Part shown: positions 39,724 through 47,460 of the stretch, one piece after another
How positions within the stretch are numbered: the stretch's first letter is position 1
How the letters are laid out: the number at the start of each line of letters is the position of its first letter
Source: Taklimakanibacter sp050251035
GTDB taxonomy: Bacteria > Pseudomonadota > Alphaproteobacteria > Rhizobiales > Aestuariivirgaceae
Length of the DNA stretch: 64,000 nt
Reading direction: 5' to 3'
NCBI GenBank assembly: GCA_050251035.1
Contig: JBFWNN010000023.1
Span: 14,057-78,056 of the forward strand
Made by a program: the position numbers and the translations under genes
The notes under the pieces: model-generated
Databases searched by the model: none
What the model was told of the DNA's origin: nothing
The model's input: the letters and a program-made list of their open reading frames with translations, nothing else

Positions 39724-40934
39724 CAGCGCTGCGCCATCCAGGAGGACAGGGGACCGCCGCGCCTGGCGATCAACGCCTGGCCGAGCTGCAGGCCGTGCAG
39801 CACCAGACAGATGACGGTCCACCAGGCGACCGCCAGGAGGCCCCAGTCGGGGCGGCCCGCCAGGGTGAAGGCGGTGAGGATCAGAAGGTTCGGGTTGCGC
39901 CTGGCGGTGATCTGACGGAAGAGCGTGTCGATCGGGCGCCAGATATGGATTTCGAGGCCGAGCCATTTGATGGCTATCCCCTCCATCACCCGCTGCAGAA
40001 TGTAGCCGCCGAGGATCGCCGCGATGGCGATCCAGAAGGTCCGGTCATCGAGCACGTGGCCCGAATAGGCGAGGCCCAGGCCCCAGGCGACGTACCAGAA
40101 GGGCGGATGAACGAGGTCGAGGCCGTGATCGAAGACATCCCCCCATTTGCTGGAGGTGAGGGTGGTGCGCGCCAGCTTGCCGTCGACAGTGTCAAGAAAG
40201 GTCATGAGCCATGCCGCTGCAAGACCCAGGCCAAAATAGCCCTCCAGGAAGAGCCAGAAGGCCAGGAAGACCAGAAGCGCGCCCACGAGCGTCACCATAT
40301 TGGGCGTAATGCCGCGCGGCGCCAGCCAGCGGGTCATCATGAAAGCCGGCCATGGCCACAAATGCTTGGTGATGAGATCGGTGGCGCCCTTGTAGGTCCC
40401 CATGAACATGCGCCATTCGACCTCCGCCCGGTTGGCGGCGGTAAGCCTGAAGGCGTATGGCGTCTCGCGCTTGCGCAGCGCCTTCCAGAATTCGACGTCA
40501 AGCTGGCCGGGCGTGCGCGCCAGCAAGGCGAGGCCCGGCGGCGGCTCGCCGCCATTGCGCAGCATCTCGGCAATCGCCTCGGCATGCCGGCCCTCCGCCT
40601 GGACGGCGAGCGGAACGGGGGCTTGTCCGTTTTCGCCGATGATCAGCAGATTGGGCCGTTTCGCGAGCAGGGGGATCAAAGGCTGGTCCAGCACTGCGTC
40701 CGCCCGGATGAAGATCACCGGGCCGGCGCGGCGTCCGGCCTCGGCGAGCGCGATTTCCTCGACCGCCATTTCGCGCGCGAACTGCCGGCGCAGGCGTTCG
40801 ACCGGGGTCAGCGCCCATAGGCGGATGTCGCTTTCACCGATGAAGCAGAGGGCCGGCTTCAGGGTCCGAACGGACGCTGCGTCCGAAGCCGCGTCCTGGG
40901 GGGCGGACTCTTTCGTCTCGCGCTGCAAGGTCAT
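39723..40934 (-). CDS. CDP-alcohol phosphotransferase fused to a nucleotidyltransferase-like domain
   Basis: This 403-residue protein has an N-terminal soluble region (about 25-170) resembling a sugar-nucleotidyltransferase fold without the normal GxGxR(L) motif, and a C-terminal membrane CDP-alcohol phosphotransferase. The latter has the full signature D-x2-DG-x2-AR-x8-G-x3-D-x3-D at Asp248, Asp251, Gly252, Ala255, Arg256, Gly265, Asp269 and Asp273. Such enzymes move a phospho-alcohol from CDP to an acceptor such as a lipid phosphate. The architecture recalls bifunctional IPCT/DIPPS proteins. The ATG at 40934 overlaps the LptG-like stop by 4 bp. With a cytidylyltransferase at 44819 it could install a sphingolipid head group. 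Confidence 0.88.
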   Translation of the reverse strand: MTLQRETKESAPQDAASDAASVRTLKPALCFIGESDIRLWALTPVERLRRQFAREMAVEEIALAEAGRRAGPVIFIRADAVLDQPLIPLLAKRPNLLIIGENGQAPVPLAVQAEGRHAEAIAEMLRNGGEPPPGLALLARTPGQLDVEFWKALRKRETPYAFRLTAANRAEVEWRMFMGTYKGATDLITKHLWPWPAFMMTRWLAPRGITPNMVTLVGALLVFLAFWLFLEGYFGLGLAAAWLMTFLDTVDGKLARTTLTSSKWGDVFDHGLDLVHPPFWYVAWGLGLAYSGHVLDDRTFWIAIAAILGGYILQRVMEGIAIKWLGLEIHIWRPIDTLFRQITARRNPNLLILTAFTLAGRPDWGLLAVAWWTVICLVLHGLQLGQALIARRGGPLSSWMAQR

Positions 40935-42007
40935 ACGTGTTCGGAGCGGAAGGACAGGATGCCGGCAACGGCCGCCAGGCCCAACACCGGCGCCCAGGCC
41001 GCAAACCATGGCGTCACGAAGCCGAGCTCGCCCATGGTGAGGGAGATGCCGTCGACGATGAAGAACAGGAAGCCAGCGCCTATGCCGATGGCGAACATCA
41101 CGCCGATGCCACCGCCGCGACGGAAGCGCACTGCCAGCGGGATGCAGAGCGCGACCATAGCAAGCGCCGTCACGAAGAGAGTGAGCCGCTTGTGCCACCA
41201 GGTCTGATAGACCCAGGTGGGTCTGATGCCGAAGCCGGAATTCTCGATGAAATAGCCGAGGTCGCCCATGCTCATCTCTTCCGGATCGCCCGAGCGGGCG
41301 CCGGCGGCGGCGGGGCGGAAGGAGCCGGAATAGATCATCTGGTCGAGACGGTTCGGTGGAAGATTGTCGCGGTAGTAGACCAGCACATCCGACAACTGCC
41401 ACCGGTTCTGATTGAGCACCGCGCTCTTGGCCATGACCTGCTCACGCAGGAGGCCGTTCTCGTCGCGTCGGAAAATGATGACATCCTCAAGCTCCGTCGC
41501 CTGCGCATTGGCGCTGCTGGCGCGCAGGATGTCACGGCCGGCGCGCATCCATATGGGATCACGCTCGCCGCCGACCTTGAGCTTCTTCTCGCCATAGTCG
41601 CCGATGCCCCATTCGCGCAAGGTGGGCGCCGCCCGCGGTACGGCCTGGTCGGTGAGGAGGAAGTTCAGGCCGCCGGCGAATACAGCGAAAGGCAGGAGCA
41701 TGAGCACGATGCGGAAGGGTGAAACGCCGGCCGACCAGATGGCCGGCATCTCGTTGCGGTAGCTCAATTCCATCAGGACCAGGAGCAGGGCGAGCAGCAC
41801 GCTGATAGGCAGGAAAGTCGACAGCGTGACCGGCGCCCGCATGAGGAAATAGGTGAAAATCACGCTCAAGTCGCCATTGTGCAGGGTCAATATCTCATTG
41901 GCATAGGTGACGATGTCGAGCGTGATGACGAAAATGGAAATGCCGAGGAGAATGAAGACGAAGCGTATGAGAAGCATACGCGTCAGCATCCAGCCGAGAA
42001 TCTTCAT
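40931..42007 (-). CDS. LptG-like permease (YjgP/YjgQ family)
   Basis: This 358-residue inner-membrane protein has six membrane segments around a large periplasmic beta-jellyroll-like region (about 100-260). It starts MKILGWMLTRMLLIRFV and has the PISVLLALLLVLMELSYRNEM pattern in the first half, in parts as SVLLALLLVLMEL and SYRNEMPAIW. LptG forms a transporter with LptF that extracts lipid from the inner membrane. The ATG at 42007 overlaps the LptF-like stop by 4 bp, and its stop overlaps the next lipid gene. It is away from lptD/surA/pdxA, the usual alphaproteobacterial neighbours of lptFG, so it may serve another lipid. Confidence 0.9.
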   Translation of the reverse strand: MKILGWMLTRMLLIRFVFILLGISIFVITLDIVTYANEILTLHNGDLSVIFTYFLMRAPVTLSTFLPISVLLALLLVLMELSYRNEMPAIWSAGVSPFRIVLMLLPFAVFAGGLNFLLTDQAVPRAAPTLREWGIGDYGEKKLKVGGERDPIWMRAGRDILRASSANAQATELEDVIIFRRDENGLLREQVMAKSAVLNQNRWQLSDVLVYYRDNLPPNRLDQMIYSGSFRPAAAGARSGDPEEMSMGDLGYFIENSGFGIRPTWVYQTWWHKRLTLFVTALAMVALCIPLAVRFRRGGGIGVMFAIGIGAGFLFFIVDGISLTMGELGFVTPWFAAWAPVLGLAAVAGILSFRSEHV

Positions 42008-43224
42008 GCCGGATCTCCGTGCAGGACGCGTGCTCTGACGCGGCGAAAGAACCGCCTCACGACACCGGCGAAGCGATCGATGACGCCATCGAGCCGGTCC
42101 GACCTGAGCGTGAAGGCGGTGGCCCAGAACCGCCAGGCCGCGAAGGCGGTGAAGACCAGGAAAGGCAGCCACATCGTAAGCCATGGCGATGTGCCATGCG
42201 CCTTGGTGGCGATGGCACCTTGCTCGATGATCTCGTTCAAGACGACGAGCAGCACCAGGGCGATGCCGAAGCGATATGTCCGCTGGTTGCGACGTCGCCC
42301 CAAGGCGAAGGGCACGGCGAGGAAAGGCAGCATCGGCAAGGTGAGCATCACGATCAAACGCTTATGCAGCTCTGACCGCATCTGATTTTCCGTCGTGCCC
42401 TTGGGGGGAGCGTGCTGCTGGGCGAAAAGCTCGGGCAGCGTCAGTTCCCGCTCGTCCTGGCCGCGCGGTCGGAAGGCCTTGTCGGCGACCTGCCCGAGCG
42501 GGGTGTCGGCGACGTCGAAGGTGCTGACCGTCGATGCCGGCGAGGCCTGGCCGGGAGCGAAGCTCGGCATGCGGTCGATCTGCAGGCGATGGCCGTTCTC
42601 GAGGCGCAACACGGGTAGCGGCGTATTGGGGCTCTCGATCAGCCGGCCGTTGGCGGCGGTCACCGTCTCGATGCCGCCGGCGCCGCGGTTGTCGAAAAGG
42701 AAAATGCGCTCGAAGGACCCGGCGGACCGGTCGAGCTTGTCGAGGATGAAAGTGCGGGTGCCCGCCGCCATGAAGATGCCTTCCTCGGCGAGGTAGAAGA
42801 CATCGACATTCTGAACATCGAAGACCACGGCGCGGTAGGCGTAGCGGGCATGCGGCTGCAGCCAGCCGACGATCAGGAAAGAAAAAGTGGCGAGGATGAG
42901 CGACAGAATCGCCACCGGCTGGGCCAAACGATGAAGGCCGATGCCGGAGGCGAGGAAGGCGTCGATCTCGCTGTCGCGCGAGAGCTTGTTGAAGCTGTAC
43001 AGGAGCCCGAGGAAAAGCGCCGCCGGCAACGCCAGGCTGAGATAATGCGGCACCAGATAGGCCAGCATCTCGAAGACGACGCCGAAGGAGTTCTTCTTGC
43101 CGAGTGTCGTGTCGAGCAGGCGCACCATCCGCTCGGCCAGCAGCACCAGGAGACCGATGGTGATCGACATTACCAGCGGCTTGGCCAACTGACGCATCAC
43201 ATAGCGGTCTACAATGCGAAACAC
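42004..43224 (-). CDS. LptF-like permease (YjgP/YjgQ family)
   Basis: This 406-residue permease is the partner of the LptG-like protein. It has the typical start MFRIVDRYVMRQLAKPL, the first helix pair, LPHYLSLALPAALFLGLLYSF, in parts LVPHYLSLALPAALFLGL, then a periplasmic domain, and final helices including LTLPMLPFLAVPFALGRR. A GTG start is used, 6 bp after the HIT gene stop. Its C-terminal tail is basic (FFRRVRARVLHGD). With the ABC exporter or an LptB-like ATPase elsewhere it could move lipids toward the outer membrane. Confidence 0.9.
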   Translation of the reverse strand: MFRIVDRYVMRQLAKPLVMSITIGLLVLLAERMVRLLDTTLGKKNSFGVVFEMLAYLVPHYLSLALPAALFLGLLYSFNKLSRDSEIDAFLASGIGLHRLAQPVAILSLILATFSFLIVGWLQPHARYAYRAVVFDVQNVDVFYLAEEGIFMAAGTRTFILDKLDRSAGSFERIFLFDNRGAGGIETVTAANGRLIESPNTPLPVLRLENGHRLQIDRMPSFAPGQASPASTVSTFDVADTPLGQVADKAFRPRGQDERELTLPELFAQQHAPPKGTTENQMRSELHKRLIVMLTLPMLPFLAVPFALGRRRNQRTYRFGIALVLLVVLNEIIEQGAIATKAHGTSPWLTMWLPFLVFTAFAAWRFWATAFTLRSDRLDGVIDRFAGVVRRFFRRVRARVLHGDPA

Positions 43225-43230
43225 GGCGGC

Positions 43231-43668
43231 TCAGTCTTTCGGCCAATGACGACGAATGGCGTCGCGCAGCTCGACCTGCGCCGCGGCGGGCAAGGTCGTG
43301 GCCTGAGCGAGACTGGGCTGGCCCGGCCAGCCGGCGTCGACGAATTCCGCCGCCGCAAAACGACGGGGCTGCGCGTAGCGGGGTATGACATGGAAATGCA
43401 CGTGCGGGTCGACCATCATGAGCATCAGATAGTTAATCTTGTCATAGGCGCTGAAGTTCCTCAGACCGGTCTCGATGCAATGCGTTACGTGGGCCAATTC
43501 CGCAAAGGCTTGCGGCGGAATTTGGGAGAATGCCGTCCAGTCTCCCTTGGCCCCCAGGACCAGCGATCCCAGGGTGACCTGCGCCGGACGCAGCAGAACA
43601 ACCCAGTGCTTGTAGTCTGCGATCAAGGTCGCGGGAAGGCCAAATTTGACGAGCGTGGCATTCGACAT
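43231..43668 (-). CDS. HIT-family protein
   Basis: This protein of about 145 residues carries the histidine triad DPHVHFHVIPRY (His-x-His-x-His), the mark of nucleotide hydrolases and transferases such as Hint and Fhit. It may hydrolyse a nucleotide conjugate made in the pathway, for example a CDP- or AMP-linked alcohol. The start is uncertain: an ATG at 43668 or another at 43680, with AAGGG just before the latter; both avoid the upstream metallophosphoesterase gene. It is cotranscribed with the LptF-like gene. Confidence 0.85.
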   Translation of the reverse strand: MSNATLVKFGLPATLIADYKHWVVLLRPAQVTLGSLVLGAKGDWTAFSQIPPQAFAELAHVTHCIETGLRNFSAYDKINYLMLMMVDPHVHFHVIPRYAQPRRFAAAEFVDAGWPGQPSLAQATTLPAAAQVELRDAIRRHWPKD

Positions 43669-43714
43669 AATTTGTAACATGCCCTTACGTAAGTGTGTAG
43701 TCGTTTCTCGATTT

Positions 43715-44629
43715 CTACAGAGTAAAGCCGGCATCGGCCACAAAAGAACCCTTGGCTCCCTCCCAACGGCGCACCGTGACGTTCGTCACCCAGGCCCCGT
43801 CCTGGCGGCGGATCTTATATAGGTACCAAGCCGCGGCATCGTAGGCGCCGTGTCCCGGGGACGTGGCGGAAGGGGCGCCCATGATATGGGCGACGCCGGA
43901 GCGCGTCGCGAGGCTGCCCCGTCCATGCCGGTGATTGTGACCATAGAGGATGAGGTCGGCGCCGTGGCTCTCGATGATCTGTTTCAGTTCCTTGTCGTCA
44001 TCGAGGGCGCGCCGGCGAGGGGTCAGGCCGGGTATCGGCGGATGATGGATGAGGATCACGCGATAGAAGCCGCGCTGACGCAAATCATCGAGAAGCGGCG
44101 GCAAGCGGGCGAGCTGGCCCTGTCCCAATCGGCCGCCGGCGCGGAACAGCGATTGCGGCACCGCGCTGGACAGGCCGATCAATGCGATGTTGCGACGCTG
44201 CCGGATGAAGGGGAACAACTCGTCCGGATCGGCAGGATCGCGCGGCCCGGCAAGCTTGATGTCGCCCGTCATGTAGTCGGACCACAGGCCGGCGCCCTGC
44301 GCCCAGGGGAAGGGACGATAGGCGTCGTGATTGCCGGGCACCAGCGTGATCCAATCGGCCGGGCCGAAAGCCTTCAGCCATTGCGCCGCTTCGATGAATT
44401 CCTGCTTGAGCGCGATGTTGATCAGATCGCCGGTGAGCGCCACGTGATCGGGGGAATGGGCTTTGATGTCGGCGATCATCGCCATCGCGATCGCGGGATC
44501 GTGAAGGAAACGCCGCCGGCGGTGCCAGCTGATCTTGCCCAGCGCCCGTTTTCCCAGATAGTCGCGCCATGAATCGGCCCGGGGCAAGGGGCCGATATGG
44601 ACGTCCGAGAGATGGGCGAGGGTGAACAT
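43715..44629 (-). CDS. Metallophosphoesterase (calcineurin-like)
   Basis: This 304-residue protein has all five calcineurin-type motifs: LSDVHIG, GDLINIA, GNHDAYR, LIHHPPIPG and YGHNHRHG. It would cleave a phosphoester or phosphoanhydride with two metal ions. In the same superfamily are the UDP-diacylglucosamine hydrolases LpxH/LpxG, but the sequence does not allow a precise assignment. It is the first gene of the lipid operon and divergent from the cytidylyltransferase gene over 189 bp. Confidence 0.88.
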   Translation of the reverse strand: MFTLAHLSDVHIGPLPRADSWRDYLGKRALGKISWHRRRRFLHDPAIAMAMIADIKAHSPDHVALTGDLINIALKQEFIEAAQWLKAFGPADWITLVPGNHDAYRPFPWAQGAGLWSDYMTGDIKLAGPRDPADPDELFPFIRQRRNIALIGLSSAVPQSLFRAGGRLGQGQLARLPPLLDDLRQRGFYRVILIHHPPIPGLTPRRRALDDDKELKQIIESHGADLILYGHNHRHGRGSLATRSGVAHIMGAPSATSPGHGAYDAAAWYLYKIRRQDGAWVTNVTVRRWEGAKGSFVADAGFTL

Positions 44630-44818
44630 GATGGTCAGTGTCCCGAAGCCGAAGTCCGCCTTGTCGCGAGGCGCCCGCGGGCGAACTCAAAAAATGCATG
44701 CGCCTGATAGCAGGAACTTCGCCTTGCGCCCACTAGGATAGTTTCGTTGACTTCCATCGAATCGGGTGCAATGGAGTGCGCCTTCAACAGACGGTCGTGA
44801 TCAGCGAGTTCAAGCATC

Positions 44819-45547
44819 GTGAAAGTCGTCATTCTTGGAGCAGGGCAGGGCAAGCGCCTCTTGCCGCTCACTGCCGAGGTCCCCAAAGCGCTTCTGGATA
44901 TCGGCGGGCATCCGCTCATCGGTCGCCAGATCGATGCGTTCGCCGCGTGCGGCGTCACGGAATTCGCCGTCGTCATCGGCTATGGCGCCGAGCGCATGGA
45001 AGAAGCCCTGTCGCGGATCGCGCGCGAAAAGCGGATCAGCATCAAGACGATATTCAATCCCTTCTATGCGGTTGCCGACAACCTCGCCAGCTGCTGGATG
45101 GCGCGTCATGAAATGAAGGGTGAGTTCATCCAGGTCAATGGCGACAACCTGTTCAAGGCGGATCTGGTCAAGGTCCTGCTCGATGCTCCCGCGGCGCCTG
45201 TCACCGTCGCCATCAATCACAAGCCGGCCTATGACGCCGATGACATGAAGGTGATGATGGACGGCGAGAGGCTGACCGAGATCGGCAAGACCCTGCCGTC
45301 CGAGACGGTCAATGCCGAGGCCATCGGCTTCTATGTGTTCCGCGCGGAGGGCGCCAAGGCCTATGCCGAAACGCTGGACCGGGCCATGCGCGAGCCGTCG
45401 GGCCTCAAGCAGTGGTTTCCGGCGGCGGTCGGGATGCTGGCGAAACGCATCCCGGTGCGCACCGTGGCGCTGGATGGCATTCAATGGTGCGAAGTCGACT
45501 TCCCGGTCGACCTGCAGCAGGCGCGCCAACTCGTCTCAAGCTGGTAG
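44819..45547 (+). CDS. NTP (CTP) transferase of sugar-nucleotidyltransferase family
   Basis: This 242-residue enzyme has the signature GAGQGKRLLPLTAEVPKALL (GxGxRLxPLT...PK) and an Asp in QVNGDNLFKADL for metal binding. It would make an NDP- or CDP-alcohol. A phosphoglycerate cytidylyltransferase (CpgD) of this kind serves head-group synthesis in Caulobacter, so a CDP-alcohol that feeds the phosphotransferase at 39723 is a reasonable inference. It starts with GTG, stands alone on the + strand, and its end overlaps the convergent NTP-transferase gene by 12 bp. Confidence 0.88.
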   Translation: MKVVILGAGQGKRLLPLTAEVPKALLDIGGHPLIGRQIDAFAACGVTEFAVVIGYGAERMEEALSRIAREKRISIKTIFNPFYAVADNLASCWMARHEMKGEFIQVNGDNLFKADLVKVLLDAPAAPVTVAINHKPAYDADDMKVMMDGERLTEIGKTLPSETVNAEAIGFYVFRAEGAKAYAETLDRAMREPSGLKQWFPAAVGMLAKRIPVRTVALDGIQWCEVDFPVDLQQARQLVSSW

Positions 45548-46327
45548 CGCCGGCCTTTCACCGAGTATTTTTTCCGCGAGCTCCTTGTCCTCCGGCTTGT
45601 CGACATCGACCGCCGCTTCCGCGAAGGGCATGAGCACCGGGCGGGCGACGAGGCCGAGGCGACGCGAGGCCAGGGCAAAGGCCCCTGCGAGCGTCAATGT
45701 GCGGGTGAGAAAGCGCAGCAGCGCCACCGGACCAAACGCGCCGACCAGCCGCCAGGGGCGCTTTCTCACCTGTTCCAGATCGTGCCAGAAAGCGAGCGCC
45801 GGGCGGGCGCGCGGCGAGGCCAAAGCAAAAAGGTTGCAGCCCGAGACACGATCGGGCCCGAAGGTGAGGTAGGTCCGACGCGCCTCGGGAAAGCGCGTCA
45901 GTATCGTTTCGGCGGTGGCGAGGCCGGCACAGAGATCGGCACCGGAGCGCGCCGCCTCGGCCAGGAAATAGCGCAGCATCTCGGGGGTCAGGAGCGGATG
46001 GTCGCCGGTGGTGATCAGCCAGGGAAACGGGCTGTCTTCCGGGATCGCCGCCAGCGCCGAGCGTGCGGCGCTCTCTGCCGAGGGCAGGAAACGGACGTCG
46101 CGCGCCAGAGGGCCGAGAGCCTCGCCGAGAAGCTCCTGCCTCTCGATCGAGATGCTGACCGAGGCAATCTCGGGAGACGAAAGAAGCGTCCGGGCCACTC
46201 GTCCGAGCATCGGCTCGCCGCCGATCTCGACAAGGCATTTGTGCGTGACCCGATAGGCTTTCGCCATGGGGTCGTCCGGTCCGCGGCCGGCGGCGAGGAC
46301 GAGCGCATGCCAGCGAGGAGCGGTCAC
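45536..46327 (-). CDS. MobA-like NTP transferase
   Basis: This 263-residue protein starts ALVLAAGRG and has PMAKAYRVTHKCLVEIGGEPM and LITTGDHPLLT, in the pattern of NTP_transf_3 nucleotidyltransferases. The usual Lys of the LAAGxSxRMGxxK motif is shifted into a longer loop. It differs clearly from the enzyme at 44819. The ATG overlaps the GNAT-protein stop by 4 bp, so it belongs to the ABC exporter/GNAT operon. The donor and acceptor are unknown. Confidence 0.85.
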   Translation of the reverse strand: MTAPRWHALVLAAGRGPDDPMAKAYRVTHKCLVEIGGEPMLGRVARTLLSSPEIASVSISIERQELLGEALGPLARDVRFLPSAESAARSALAAIPEDSPFPWLITTGDHPLLTPEMLRYFLAEAARSGADLCAGLATAETILTRFPEARRTYLTFGPDRVSGCNLFALASPRARPALAFWHDLEQVRKRPWRLVGAFGPVALLRFLTRTLTLAGAFALASRRLGLVARPVLMPFAEAAVDVDKPEDKELAEKILGERPALPA

Positions 46328-47460
46328 GTCAGGCGTTTCTCATAAATGCGATAGGTCTTGTATTCGACGCCGCCCAGCGCCTCGATCATGCGGCGCATGG
46401 GCACGTTGTCCTCCAATATCCACGACAGCTCGGCGCGCTTCGTACCGCGGCCGAGATGATAGGACCTGACGGCATCGATGACGGCAAGGGCGAGCGCCGA
46501 TCCGAGAGGAGTTCCGTGGAATTTGCGGCGCACACCCATCAGCGGCATGCGCACCGACCGCGGCGACGTGGCGAGAAGCCGCCAGGCGAGCTTCGCCCAT
46601 CCGAAGGGCAGGAGCTTGCCGTCGAGATCCTTGATCCAGTCGTTCAAATTGGGGAGAGTGACGGCCATCGCGGCGGGCTCTCCCTTGTAAGCCGCGATGG
46701 CGATGAACTCCTCGCCCACCAGCATCTTCAGATTCTTGCCCAGGGCCGCGATCTCCTCATGGGTCATGGGCACGAAGTCCCAGTTCTGCGACCATGCGTC
46801 GTTGAAGATGTCGATGATGATATTGATGTCGCGGTCGAGATGTTTCTTGCTCAAGGGCCGGAGCGAGAGATCGCCCGCGGCCTTGACCTTGTCCACCATC
46901 GCCTGCATGGCGCGGGGCAGAGGCTTCGACCCGTCATAGTCGTAGGCCAGGACATCCTTCGTCTTGCTGTAGCCCAGATCCTCGAGACGCCTTGCATAAT
47001 AAGGCAAGGCATGCCCCATCATCATCGATGGCGGCGTGTCGAAGCCGGAAACGAGGAGCCCCATCTCGTCATTGATCGAGAAGTTGAACGGACCATGCAG
47101 CGCCGCGAGGCCCTTGCGGCGCAGCCAGGCTTCGGCGGCGGCGAGAAGGTTTGCGAAAACCGAGGCGTCGTCGACGGCATCGAGGAAGCCGAACTGTCCC
47201 TTGGCATCGGGATGATGGGCAAGCCGCAGGCGGTCCATTTGCGCGGAAATCCGACCGACCGGCTTGTCGTTGTCGTAAGCCACGAAGAGCTGGGCTTCGG
47301 AATGCCGGAAATAGGGATTCTTGACGGGGTCCAGATGCTCCTTGCGCTCGAGGTCGAGCGGAGCGACCCAATTGGGGTCATGAGCGAAAACCAGATGGGG
47401 CACGCGCAGAAAGGCGTCATGGTCCGCCGCGGTGGCGGCCTCGGCAATCCTGACGGTCAT
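46324..47460 (-). CDS. GNAT-like N-acyltransferase, ceramide-synthase (bCerS) type
   Basis: This 378-residue protein has a double GNAT-like organisation: FLRVPHLVFAHDPNWVAPLD near the start, LHGPFNFSINDEMGLLVSGF in the middle and LSWILEDNVPMRRMIEALGG at the end. It matches my memory of the Caulobacter protein that acylates sphinganine-type bases and works as bacterial ceramide synthase. The link is supported by the SPT/ACP/ligase/reductase operon 11 kb away. It lies between an ABC exporter and a nucleotidyltransferase, overlapping both by 4 bp. Confidence 0.8.
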   Translation of the reverse strand: MTVRIAEAATAADHDAFLRVPHLVFAHDPNWVAPLDLERKEHLDPVKNPYFRHSEAQLFVAYDNDKPVGRISAQMDRLRLAHHPDAKGQFGFLDAVDDASVFANLLAAAEAWLRRKGLAALHGPFNFSINDEMGLLVSGFDTPPSMMMGHALPYYARRLEDLGYSKTKDVLAYDYDGSKPLPRAMQAMVDKVKAAGDLSLRPLSKKHLDRDINIIIDIFNDAWSQNWDFVPMTHEEIAALGKNLKMLVGEEFIAIAAYKGEPAAMAVTLPNLNDWIKDLDGKLLPFGWAKLAWRLLATSPRSVRMPLMGVRRKFHGTPLGSALALAVIDAVRSYHLGRGTKRAELSWILEDNVPMRRMIEALGGVEYKTYRIYEKRLT

